Assembly (NCBI RefSeq): GCF_004565465.1
Contig: NZ_SRHY01000001.1
Coordinates: 186,001 to 250,000, forward strand
Length of the DNA: 64,000 nucleotides
Source of the DNA: Lentibacillus salicampi
GTDB lineage: Bacteria; Bacillota; Bacilli; Bacillales; Amphibacillaceae
Direction of reading: 5' to 3'
This document shows, in pieces, positions 1 through 7,293 of this stretch. The position numbers were made by a program, and so were the translations under genes. Each line of letters starts with the position of its first letter. Position 1 is the stretch's first letter. The notes beneath the pieces are model-generated. The model saw only the letters and a list, made by a program, of their open reading frames with translations, was not told where the DNA came from and searched no databases.

Positions 1-629
1 AAGAAACGGTTGATGCGGATTACGTTCTCGTTACCGTCGGACGTCAGCCAAATACAGAGGAGATTGGCCTCGAGCAGGTTGGAATTGACGTAGACGATAA
101 AGGACTTATAAAAATTGATAAGCAATGCCGCACAAATGTGGACAACATTTACGCGATTGGTGATATTGTTGAAGGACTCCCGCTTGCTCATAAAGCCTCT
201 TATGAAGGCAAAGTGGCTGCAGAAGCAATCAGCGGTGAAAAATCAGAAATAGATTATCTTGCTATTCCTTCTGTTGTTTTCTCTGATCCAGAGCTTGCCA
301 GTGTCGGTTATACAGAGACGGAAGCGAAAGATGCCGGATATGATGTAAAAGCATCTAAATTCCCATTTGGAGCTAATGGCCGGGCACTATCACTGAACAA
401 TACGGACGGATTTATGAAATTGATCACCAGAAAAGAAGACGGTCTCGTGATTGGGGCACAAGTTGCCGGCCCTAATGCAAGTGACGTGATTGCTGAAGTA
501 GGTCTTGCAATTGAAGCAGGCATGACAGCAGAAGACATCGCTCTTACCATTCATGCACATCCAAGCTTGGGTGAAACGGTTATGGAAGCAGCGGATGTTG
601 CATTGGGAACACCAATCCATACGATGTAA
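1..629 (+). CDS. pdhD: Dihydrolipoyl dehydrogenase, E3 of pyruvate dehydrogenase (C-terminal part)
   Basis: The frame is open from base 3, so the gene enters from the left edge and about 209 C-terminal residues are present. It reoxidises lipoyl groups of the dehydrogenase complex and passes electrons to NAD. Visible are the [10 protein letters not shown] segment, the second FAD-contacting motif [16 protein letters not shown], and the dimerisation domain ending with the catalytic base region [14 protein letters not shown]. In B. subtilis pdhD closes the pdhABCD operon near yktA, and yktA lies a few genes on here, which favours pdhD over another E3 paralogue. A strong terminator follows the stop. 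Confidence 0.93.
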   Translation, partial: ETVDADYVLVTVGRQPNTEEIGLEQVGIDVDDKGLIKIDKQCRTNVDNIYAIGDIVEGLPLAHKASYEGKVAAEAISGEKSEIDYLAIPSVVFSDPELASVGYTETEAKDAGYDVKASKFPFGANGRALSLNNTDGFMKLITRKEDGLVIGAQVAGPNASDVIAEVGLAIEAGMTAEDIALTIHAHPSLGETVMEAADVALGTPIHTM

Positions 630-671
630 AATAGTAAATACAAAAAACAAGTGAAGACCTGCATATAAAAT

Positions 672-712
672 AAACCCACGTCCCGGTGTTTGACGGGCGT
701 GGGTTATTTTTG
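672..712 (+). terminator. Rho-independent terminator of pdhD
   Basis: The stem AACCCACG with CGTGGGTT is extended by CCCG/CGGG around a short loop and followed by a T-rich tract. It lies about 45 bp after the pdhD stop. Confidence 0.85.
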
Positions 713-734
713 TGTAAATGCCTGGTATTTATAA

Positions 735-765
735 AGTGAAACTTCATTCACTGGGGTTTCTCTCC
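735..765. repeat. R5 short dispersed repeat (AAAGTGAAACTTCA core)
   Basis: The core AAAGTGAAACTTCATTCA followed by CTGG recurs in inverted orientation near 8929-8953 with one or two changes. Both copies sit at gene edges. Function unknown. Confidence 0.5.
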
Positions 766-776
766 CCGTTAAGGCG

Positions 777-825
777 AAACAAATAAAGCTGTCCAGGGGA
801 GGGGCATCCCTCTCCGGACAGCTTT
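777..825 (-). terminator. Terminator of the BCCT carrier gene
   Basis: On the minus strand, the stem AAAGCTGTCC with GGACAGCTTT encloses an inner GC-rich hairpin and is followed by ATTTGTTT. It starts a few bases after the carrier stop codon. Confidence 0.85.
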
Positions 826-830
826 GTGTA

Positions 831-2453
831 TTAAAGTTCTCTATCATCTTCAGCATCAGGAAGTGTTTTCTTGAATCCTTTACGCATTTTTCTTAGTTCC
901 TTTTGTTGGCTTTCCCGGAATTCAGGATCATGTTCGCGTTGTTTGTGTTCCATCATTAAAATTCCATGTTCGTTTTTCAATGCTTTGAGTAGTGAAATAC
1001 ACATAAAGATCATTAAAATCGCAAACGGGAAGGCTGCGATCAGCATGGCCATTTGGAGTGCATTTAGACCGCCTGACCACAATAAAACTGCTGCAGTTCC
1101 AGCTAGGACAATGCCCCAGATAACTTTAACACTCATGCCTGGATTTAACTTGCCGCCTGTTGTCAGCATACCAAGCACAAACGTGCCGGAATCGGCCGAA
1201 GTGATGAAAAAGCAGGAAATCAGGAGCACAGCAATACCGATGATAACTGCTGCCAAAGGTTGTGATTCAAGGAATGCAAACAATGCCACTTCATTTCCCA
1301 TTTCGTTCATTAACTGATGGATAACGCCGCCTTCAGCTACATCCATTTCCAATCCGGCAATTCCAAAAACAGAGAACCAGAAAGCACTGAATAATACCGG
1401 TATGGCCGTTACCCCGATGACAAATTCACGAATCGTCCTTCCTCTTGAAACCCGGGCTATAAAGGTACCAACAAATGGCGACCAGCCAATCCACCAGGAC
1501 CAGTAAAAGAGTGTCCATGAATTCAGAAACTCCCTGTCACCGGTAAATGCATTCATACCAAATGTCATATTGGGCAAATTTTGTATATAGTTCCCCAGTG
1601 TGGTTGTAAACGACTCAATCATTTGTACAGATGAGCCGAGAATGAACACAAAGAGCATCAATGCCACAGCAAGAACAATATTTGTCCAACTAAGATAGCG
1701 GATGCCCCGATTGATGCCTGTCGTGGCAGAAAGCATAAATAACAGGGTGATAATTAAAATGACAATCAGATTGGTTACCAGTGTATTCGGAATACCATCG
1801 AATGTAAAACTTAAACCGGCTGTAATCTGTGTTGCTCCAAGGCCAAGAGACGTGGCAATACCAAATACAGTAGCGAAAACGGCAAGCGTATCAATCGCAA
1901 CTCCCAGACCGCCTTTCGATCGGTCGCCGATCAACGGTGCAAAAATGGAACTGATCAAAGCAGGTGCCCGGTGGCGGAATTTAAAATAAGCCAGTGCTAA
2001 TGCGAGTACTGCGTATGTAGCCCATGGATGAAATCCCCAATGGAACAAGGTGTATTGCATGGACTCTTCTGCAGCAGCTGTGGTTTCAGGATCAGCAGAA
2101 GAAGGTGAATAGTAATGTGTTACAGGCTCCGTTACACCGTAGAATACGAGACCGACCCCCATACCGGCCGTGAACAAAAATGCAAACCAGGTGAAATAAC
2201 TGTATTCCGGCTTGTCATCCGGCTTTCCAAGCTTGATTTTACCGTATGGTCCAAAAATCAAAAACAATGCCAGCACAATGAACCCTGTTGTGACCAGCAA
2301 ATAAAACCAGCCAAAAGTGTCTGAAATAAAACCGTCAATCAAGCCTAACACATATTCAACATTTGATGGAAAAAACGCTCCCCATATGATAAATACCAGT
2401 ACGATTGCAATAGACACCCAAAAAACAGATGTAAATGTTTTGGATTTAATAAT
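831..2453 (-). CDS. opuD: BCCT-family glycine betaine/choline-type transporter
   Basis: Secondary carrier of the betaine-choline-carnitine family, expected to import a trimethylammonium osmolyte with sodium. About 12 membrane segments are visible. The family signature region is WTLFYWSWWIGWSPFVGTFI, preceded by GMGVGLVFYGVTEP in the substrate region, and the protein ends in a charged cytoplasmic tail. The first conventional codon (GTG, 2417) has no ribosome binding site and cuts close to the first helix. A good site (AGGGAGG, about 2458-2464) lies just before ATT codons at 2453 and 2450, which add KSKTFTSVFWV. I take an AUU start as likely. The substrate cannot be read from sequence, so opuD is a best match only. 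Confidence 0.85.
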   Translation of the reverse strand: MIKSKTFTSVFWVSIAIVLVFIIWGAFFPSNVEYVLGLIDGFISDTFGWFYLLVTTGFIVLALFLIFGPYGKIKLGKPDDKPEYSYFTWFAFLFTAGMGVGLVFYGVTEPVTHYYSPSSADPETTAAAEESMQYTLFHWGFHPWATYAVLALALAYFKFRHRAPALISSIFAPLIGDRSKGGLGVAIDTLAVFATVFGIATSLGLGATQITAGLSFTFDGIPNTLVTNLIVILIITLLFMLSATTGINRGIRYLSWTNIVLAVALMLFVFILGSSVQMIESFTTTLGNYIQNLPNMTFGMNAFTGDREFLNSWTLFYWSWWIGWSPFVGTFIARVSRGRTIREFVIGVTAIPVLFSAFWFSVFGIAGLEMDVAEGGVIHQLMNEMGNEVALFAFLESQPLAAVIIGIAVLLISCFFITSADSGTFVLGMLTTGGKLNPGMSVKVIWGIVLAGTAAVLLWSGGLNALQMAMLIAAFPFAILMIFMCISLLKALKNEHGILMMEHKQREHDPEFRESQQKELRKMRKGFKKTLPDAEDDREL

Positions 2454-2457
2454 AAGA

Positions 2458-2515
2458 CCTCCCTGTAATTTAAGTCAAAACTCTTGTAGTATAACATGAA
2501 TAGACAGCATGTCAA
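2458..2515 (-). promoter_or_regulatory. Sigma-A promoter and RBS of the BCCT gene
   Basis: On the minus strand, TTGACA (2515-2510) and TATACT (2493-2488) are separated by 16 bp. The transcript would start near 2481 with a leader under 30 nt carrying the RBS AGGGAGG. The short leader supports translation starting at the ATT codons rather than at the distant GTG. Confidence 0.75.
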
Positions 2516-2881
2516 TTTTTTCGAGATTGGAAGCCCCGAAATCGAGCCTGTTGTAGCATCTCACTGTATATGTTTGGGATCAGACGCTAATTTGCACCTC
2601 CTGTTCATCCATCTTTCTTTTTTATTGTTGCTCAACTTTACCCCTTTTTTTATAACATTAACCTTGGTCCCGGGTAAAATGTTGTACTCGTTCGTCTCTT
2701 TATTGATTTTTTGATGGTTTCAACGATTTGAGTGGAGGGTATATTTAGTTTGTCCCAATTGATAAATAATAACCGTTACCGATGATCGGAATAGCAGTTT
2801 AAAAAACAAAAACCATAGTCAAGCAGCTATGGTTTACGATATAATGACATTAGCATCGAAGAGTATAAGGAGGACAAAACT
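2516..2881. other. Intergenic region upstream of the deacetylase gene
   Basis: No convincing gene. A TATAAT box at 2840-2845 probably belongs to the deacetylase promoter, although no good -35 box is placed. The inverted repeat AAACCATAG/CTATGGTTT at 2810-2835 reads as an intrinsic terminator only on the minus strand, where a T-rich tract follows, yet no minus-strand gene needs it. It could instead be an operator. Confidence 0.5.
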
Positions 2882-3766
2882 GTGAAAAACATCTTGTGGG
2901 TTTTATTCGCCATAGTTCTGCTGATGTCCGCCTGTACAGATGATACAACAAGTACAGATAAAACAAAAGGTCAGCAGGATGACAGTGAAAAAACGGAAGA
3001 ATCAGAAGCCAATACACCAGATTCTGATGAAAATGAAGCTGAAGATACTAAAAAGGAGAACTCCGAGCCAGAGCAGCAGGAACAAGATAAGGAAAAGGTC
3101 GCAGAACCGGTTTATAAAATCAATGAGAATTCTTCTATCGTCCCAATCGGTGAGAAAGGCGAAGAGAAAACAGTGTTGTTAACAATTGATGATGCACCTG
3201 ATGGCCATGCTTTGGAAATGGCAAAAACGCTAAAGGATTTAGATGCAGGTGCGATTTTTTTCGTTAACGGCCATTTTCTGGAAGCGCCAGAGGAAAAGGA
3301 AGTGCTGCAGAAAATCCACGATATGGGATTCGCAATCGGCAATCATACATATAATCACGTCTATTTACCTGACTTGCCGACCGATGAGCAAAAAGTGGAA
3401 ATCACCAGCTTGAATGACACCGTTGAGGATATTATCGGGGAACAGCCGAAGTTTTTCAGAGCGCCAAATGGTGCCAATACTGATTTTACGAAACAGTTGG
3501 TTAAAGATGAAGGTATGGTTGCGATGAACTGGACCTACGGATATGATTATTTCGAACCGTATATGGATGCTGAAAAACTGACCAAGGCTATGATAACAGG
3601 AAAAGGACCGGAAGTGGATGTTCCTCAAAGTCTGTTGAAACCGGGAGCTAATTTGCTGATGCACGATCGTGAATGGACGGCTGCAGCATTGGAAGACATT
3701 GTACAAGGGCTACGTGACCAGGGGTACAAGATAGCAGATCCATCATTGATTCAAACAGTTGAATAA
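2882..3766 (+). CDS. Polysaccharide deacetylase family lipoprotein (NodB domain)
   Basis: Starts with GTG after the strong RBS AAGGAGG. The N-terminus is a lipoprotein signal with lipobox LMSAC, so the protein should be anchored outside the membrane. Residues about 20-85 form an acidic, Glu/Lys-rich linker. The rest is a NodB carbohydrate esterase 4 domain: TIDDAPDGH (motif 1, with Asp pair), NHTYNH (motif 2 metal histidines), RAPNGANTD (motif 3), NWTYGYD (motif 4) and LLMHD (motif 5). It likely deacetylates peptidoglycan or another N-acetylated glycan. Motif 1 has Ala where TFDDGP has Gly, as in several Bacillus PdaB/YlxY-type relatives. The exact substrate is unknown. Confidence 0.88.
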   Translation: MKNILWVLFAIVLLMSACTDDTTSTDKTKGQQDDSEKTEESEANTPDSDENEAEDTKKENSEPEQQEQDKEKVAEPVYKINENSSIVPIGEKGEEKTVLLTIDDAPDGHALEMAKTLKDLDAGAIFFVNGHFLEAPEEKEVLQKIHDMGFAIGNHTYNHVYLPDLPTDEQKVEITSLNDTVEDIIGEQPKFFRAPNGANTDFTKQLVKDEGMVAMNWTYGYDYFEPYMDAEKLTKAMITGKGPEVDVPQSLLKPGANLLMHDREWTAAALEDIVQGLRDQGYKIADPSLIQTVE

Positions 3767-3775
3767 ACAACCAAG

Positions 3776-3803
3776 CCAGCTGCAGCAATTACAGCTGGTT
3801 TTT
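3776..3803 (+). terminator. Terminator of the deacetylase gene
   Basis: CCAGCTG/CAGCTGG stem with a nine-base loop, followed by five T residues. Confidence 0.8.
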
Positions 3804-3852
3804 ACTGACGACAAAAGCACTATTCTATACACGTTAAAAACATATTTTTGAA

Positions 3853-3901
3853 TATGATATACTAATTAGTATTTGACAGCCGAAATGTGTCATACTATAA
3901 T
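3853..3901 (+). promoter_or_regulatory. Sigma-A promoter of SR1 with two CcpN-type operators
   Basis: Perfect consensus boxes TTGACA (3873-3878) and TATAAT (3896-3901) with 17 bp spacing. Two sites fit the CcpN consensus TRTGHYATAYW as I recall it: TATGATATACT (3853-3863, upstream of -35) and TGTGTCATACT (3886-3896, touching the -10 box). In B. subtilis CcpN represses sr1 during glycolytic growth through two such sites. Confidence 0.8.
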
Positions 3902-3940
3902 TTTATTAAAATAAGTGCTAAAGAAAAGGGGATGGATCAG

Positions 3941-4045
3941 GTGGGTACAATTGTTTGTCAGGATTGTCAGCGAATCATTGAATACTTTGATGATGAAAAA
4001 GTTTCGACCCTTTTTGGTACATGTCCGACTTGCGAGCAAAAATGA
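3941..4045 (+). CDS. sr1P: SR1P, GapA-binding small peptide
   Basis: A 34-residue peptide with GTG start, spaced about 9 nt from the RBS AAGGGG; an in-frame ATG at 3932 abuts the RBS and is unlikely to be used. The sequence opens MGTIVCQDCQ and continues with IEYFDDEKVSTLFGTC, the conserved SR1P layout. Four cysteines occur as CxxC and CxxC, suggesting metal binding. In B. subtilis SR1P binds glyceraldehyde-3-phosphate dehydrogenase GapA and promotes its interaction with RNase J1. It is the coding part of the SR1-like RNA and should be made when CcpN repression is lifted. Confidence 0.88.
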   Translation: MGTIVCQDCQRIIEYFDDEKVSTLFGTCPTCEQK

Positions 4046-4060
4046 GGCCGCTTTCACTTG

Positions 4061-4095
4061 AAAGGGGGTAGGGACAAATGTCCCGCCCCCTTTTG
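4061..4095 (+). terminator. Terminator of the SR1-like RNA
   Basis: Long GC-rich stem AAAGGGGGTAGGGA with TCCCGCCCCCTTTT, 16 bp after the SR1P stop. Confidence 0.85.
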
Positions 4096-4151
4096 TATTA
4101 GCCGTGATCAATGATTCCTGATATGATAAAGGAAAAAGGGGAGGGTTTTCT

Positions 4152-5108
4152 GTGAGATGGGAGACAGAGATTACCAAGTTGTTACATATTCAATATCCGA
4201 TTGTGCAAGGGGGGCTGGCTTATTTAGCTTATGCTGATTTGGCCGCCGCTGTTTCAAATGCCGGCGGGCTTGGGCAAATTACGGCTATGAGTCTTGACTG
4301 CCCGGAGGCATTGCGTGCAGAAATACAAAAAGTGAAAACCATGACAGACAAACCATTTGGGGTGAATTATGCTATCGGGCAGCATGGCAGGCCTTACGAG
4401 CAGATGGTGCAAGTGACCATAGATGAAAAAGTGCCGGTTATATCCGTCACAGGCGGCAATCCAAAAGGTGTGCTTGACATGGTTAAGGATTATCCGATCA
4501 AAAAACTGGTGTTAACAGCAGCTCGAAGACAAGCGGAAAAAGCAGCAGAACTTGGTGCGGACGCTGTCATGGTTGTCGGTCAGGAAGGAGGCGGTCACCT
4601 CGGTCGTGGTGATACCGGAACGTTCGTGCTAACGCCACAGGTAGCTGATTCGGTGCCTATTCCAGTGATTGCCTCAGGAGGCATCGTTGATGGTCAGGGG
4701 ATGATGGCGGCGCTTGCCCTTGGAGCGGAAGGAATTGAAATGGGGACAAGATTTATTGCCACCAGAGAATGTGTTGACGCTAACCCGGCATACAAACAGG
4801 AACTCGTTGATGCGGATGAAAATGCAACCGTCGTGATCAAACGGTCACTGGGGACACCAGCCAGAGCATTAAAAAACGCATGGACAGAGGAAATACTGGA
4901 ACTTGAAAGGCAATATGGTGATTACGAGTCATTGAAAACACATATCAGTGGCGAAGCAAACAAACAGTATATTCATAAAGGGGAAGAGACTGCCGGGTTT
5001 GGTTGGGCCGGCCAGGGCGCTGGAAGAATCCACACTATCCCGACAGTGAAAGAATTGATTGATTCTATGGTGGAGGAAGCTGCAGCTATACGCAGCAAAT
5101 GGTGTTGA
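4152..5108 (+). CDS. FMN-dependent nitronate monooxygenase / 2-nitropropane dioxygenase-like oxidoreductase
   Basis: A 318-residue TIM-barrel flavoprotein starting at GTG after AAAGGGGAGGG. Signature segments are YPIVQGGLAYLA (N-terminal), AVSNAGGLGQI, VVGQEGGGHLGR with the FMN phosphate loop, PVIASGGIVDG and GAEGIEMGTRF. The family includes nitronate monooxygenase, YrpB and FabK enoyl-ACP reductase. The histidine-glycine motif GGHLGR is present, but substrate cannot be told from sequence. It sits 18 bp before yktA and probably shares its transcript. Confidence 0.85.
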   Translation: MRWETEITKLLHIQYPIVQGGLAYLAYADLAAAVSNAGGLGQITAMSLDCPEALRAEIQKVKTMTDKPFGVNYAIGQHGRPYEQMVQVTIDEKVPVISVTGGNPKGVLDMVKDYPIKKLVLTAARRQAEKAAELGADAVMVVGQEGGGHLGRGDTGTFVLTPQVADSVPIPVIASGGIVDGQGMMAALALGAEGIEMGTRFIATRECVDANPAYKQELVDADENATVVIKRSLGTPARALKNAWTEEILELERQYGDYESLKTHISGEANKQYIHKGEETAGFGWAGQGAGRIHTIPTVKELIDSMVEEAAAIRSKWC

Positions 5109-5126
5109 ATGAGGTGAATAACAACA

Positions 5127-5405
5127 ATGAATTACCATTATCCATTGGATGACGCATGGTCGAAACAGGAAGTTATCGACGTCGTTCATTTCTTTTCGTT
5201 AGTGGAGCAAGCATACGAAAAACAGGTGAAACGGGATGATTTTTTAGCAGCATACCAAAAGTTCAAGCAAGTTGTCCCGGCGAAAAGCGAGGAAAAGACG
5301 TATTTCAGGGAATTTGAACAAGCATCGGGATATGCTAGTTTTCCGGTTGTTAAAAATGCAAAGAACAGTGACCAAAAAATAATTAAAATGCCGCCCGTCA
5401 ACTGA
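5127..5405 (+). CDS. yktA: UPF0223 family protein YktA
   Basis: A 92-residue protein matching the UPF0223 pattern: N-terminal NYHYPLDDAW, the EVIDVVHFFSLVEQAYE helix, KFKQVVPAKSEEK and FREFEQASGYASFPVVK. Function is unknown; the family is small, soluble and confined mainly to Bacillales. In B. subtilis it lies downstream of pdhABCD in the same order as here. The stop codon overlaps the following terminator stem. Confidence 0.9.
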   Translation: MNYHYPLDDAWSKQEVIDVVHFFSLVEQAYEKQVKRDDFLAAYQKFKQVVPAKSEEKTYFREFEQASGYASFPVVKNAKNSDQKIIKMPPVN

Positions 5406-5434
5406 CCTTTAACTAAGAATAAAAGGTCAGTTTT
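5400..5434 (+). terminator. Terminator of yktA
   Basis: AACTGACCTTT/AAAGGTCAGTT stem followed by four T residues. Confidence 0.85.
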
Positions 5435-5466
5435 AGAAGAGAAAATATAACATAACATTATATTTA

Positions 5467-5504
5467 GGGATACAAAACCACAGATGATTTTGTATCCCTT
5501 TTTT
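5467..5504 (+). terminator. Second hairpin terminator after yktA, adjoining repeat R1
   Basis: GGGATACAAAA/TTTTGTATCCC perfect 11-bp stem followed by six T residues. It runs straight into R1 copy A. Confidence 0.8.
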
Positions 5505-5720
5505 GGCTATATGAAGCTCTTTGTCAGCAATAGCCATGTCCAGCTTCGACGTACAGGACGTACTAGTGCCGGCGTTGGCACAGGGCGTGCCGAACTTAGC
5601 CGGCCAGCGCCAACCCTCTCGAGGTCTTAAGCAGTCATTTTACGTGGTAAAACCCGCCACTACAAATGCTTGCTTAAGCTTTTCGGGGGTGAACAAGGGA
5701 CCCGGCGCTTTTCTTATTGT
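5505..5720 (+). repeat. R1 modular stem-loop repeat, copy A
   Basis: Opens with GGCTAT...ATAGCC hairpin and GTCCAGC, carries the cassette with GTACAGGACGTAC, CGGCGTTGGCAC and GCCGAACTTAGCCGG, then a CTTAAGCA...TGCTTAAG hairpin, and ends GGGGGTGAACAAGG...GCGCTTTTCTT. Nearly the same module order as copy D at 61.8 kb. Lies in the roughly 560-bp gap between yktA and the next gene. Confidence 0.85.
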
Positions 5721-5894
5721 TGTAACAGTCTAATATTTAACTTGTGTAACCATATCATGAACGAATTACCATACCCGTTAGCGGGAGTCTAAAAACTTAT
5801 GAACATTAGTTTTATACCTGTCAGGTGCAACGCATTTACTGAATTTCGTAAACTTAAGGCACATAAATTATCTGAAACGTTCAACCCTTTTAAT

Positions 5895-5923
5895 TGATAA
5901 TCGTTATCACTTATTATATAGTA
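5895..5923 (+). promoter_or_regulatory. Fur box overlapping a sigma-A promoter
   Basis: TTGATA (5895-5900), 17-bp spacer, TATAGT (5918-5923). TGATAATCGTTATCA (5896-5910) is the Bacillus 7-1-7 Fur box TGATAATNATTATCA with one change and covers the -35 box, so iron-replete Fur should block the promoter. Confidence 0.78.
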
Positions 5924-5963
5924 TATAGTAACGTTACCTATAATTGAGTGAGGAGAATATAGA

Positions 5964-6680
5964 ATGAAAATATACTGGACGAAAATAAATAAGATCATTG
6001 AAGAAACACCTGACATTAAAACATATCTGCTTGATTGCCCGGAAGGCTTTACTTGGGAAGAAGGCTCCCACACTCACTTTGCACTGGAGGGTTTTAATGC
6101 CGGAGAACATCCAAACCGCAGCCTGATTCGCCACATGTCAATATCCACTTTACCGCACGAAAATTCAATTGGAATCACTACACGTATTAGAGAGCAGTGT
6201 TCTGAGTTTAAAACGATTTTAAGAAATCTTGAAGTCGGCAATAAAGTTGCGCTGTTTAAGACGTATTCGAATGTGCCACTAAAAAGAGAAGACAAAAATG
6301 TTTACCTGCTGTCATCAGGTGTCGGCCTGGCCACTTTCAGACCGCTTGTCCTTGATTATTTCCAACGTGCCGACAACGTCAAACAAATTCATTCCCTGAA
6401 TATCGATTCTTCAAAAGAATTCTTATTCACGAATGTTTTTGAATCCACACCTGACAAGAAGTTCACATCGCGGTTCGTCGATAACCGTAAAGACTACTAT
6501 GAAGAGTTGAAAAGTCTTGCTGAAGACAAGGAGGGACTCTTCTATGTTGTCGGCAGCGACGAATTCCTTATGCAGAACATTGAAGTATTGCGTGAGCACG
6601 ATATCAAGCCGGAACAGATGATGCTTGACAAGCACGAACAAGAACTGCCCGAGTTTTTACCTAAGCAAAAAATACTTTAA
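5964..6680 (+). CDS. Ferredoxin-NADP reductase-like flavoprotein, Fur-controlled
   Basis: A 238-residue protein of the ferredoxin reductase fold without an iron-sulfur domain. Residues about 1-105 form the FAD-binding barrel with RHMSIST in place of the usual RxYS motif; residues about 105-238 form the NAD(P)-binding part with SSGVGLATFRPLV (phosphate loop) and YVVGSDEFL. RBS GTGAGGAG precedes the ATG. The upstream Fur box suggests induction under iron starvation, so reduction of an iron complex or of a partner ferredoxin is a reasonable guess, not shown. It has no counterpart at this position in B. subtilis, consistent with an acquired gene. Confidence 0.75.
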   Translation: MKIYWTKINKIIEETPDIKTYLLDCPEGFTWEEGSHTHFALEGFNAGEHPNRSLIRHMSISTLPHENSIGITTRIREQCSEFKTILRNLEVGNKVALFKTYSNVPLKREDKNVYLLSSGVGLATFRPLVLDYFQRADNVKQIHSLNIDSSKEFLFTNVFESTPDKKFTSRFVDNRKDYYEELKSLAEDKEGLFYVVGSDEFLMQNIEVLREHDIKPEQMMLDKHEQELPEFLPKQKIL

Positions 6681-6904
6681 CGGGCGTGAAACATGTTCCG
6701 CTATAAACGCTCTGCAGTGTGAATGTGCGGGGGTTTTACCAGAATTTCTCCGTTACAACGGAAGATGGGAATGATGGAACCAATTTTTCTGAAATCATCC
6801 CCTCAACAAATCCTGTCTACGCTTACGTTGTCAGGCAATTCTTTAGTAGTCCTCCACACCTTGACTTATAATAGATAGTGTAGACAATCAAAGGAGGAAT
6901 CACC

Positions 6905-7012
6905 ATGAAAGGCTGGCAGTTTGTTGAAACAAATGAACCGTTAGAATTAGTAGAAAAAGAGGGTCCAAAGGTTGAAACTGACAAAGTTGTCATCAGGCAG
7001 TTCAGCAAGTAA
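6905..7012 (+). pseudogene. Remnant of zinc-type alcohol dehydrogenase (N-terminal fragment)
   Basis: A good RBS (AAAGGAGG) precedes an ATG, and 35 codons follow: MKGWQFVETNEPLELVEKEG then PKVETDKVVI, the typical start of medium-chain zinc dehydrogenases. The frame stops where the family would continue to the GLCHSD zinc site. The rest of the gene is missing. Promoter and start are intact, so a useless short peptide may still be made. Confidence 0.65.
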
Positions 7013-7058
7013 TGCTTTCCATCCTAAATCTCTTAGAACGCCAACATCAATTTACATA

Positions 7059-7239
<181 letters not shown>

Positions 7240-7293
7240 ATAAACTTTGTCGAACAGGGTCATTATATTAAATAAATAAAAAGGAACGTTATA

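Larger units (their letters stand above)
3908..4098 (+). ncRNA. sr1: SR1-like dual-function regulatory RNA
   Basis: The start is inferred 6-7 nt after the -10 box and the end is the strong terminator, giving a transcript of about 190 nt, close to B. subtilis SR1 (about 205 nt). In B. subtilis SR1 base-pairs with ahrC mRNA and also encodes SR1P. Here the encoded peptide, promoter and CcpN-like sites are visible; the antisense target was not tested. Confidence 0.75.

Noticed and set aside
2496..2714. A small membrane protein gene between the BCCT and deacetylase genes
   Set aside because: No RBS, overlaps the BCCT promoter, and the hydrophobicity comes from a T-rich stretch.
5521..5733. A coding frame across repeat R1 copy A (and similar frames in copies B and C)
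   Set aside because: The frames arise from repeat DNA, are not preserved between copies, and lack RBS sites.
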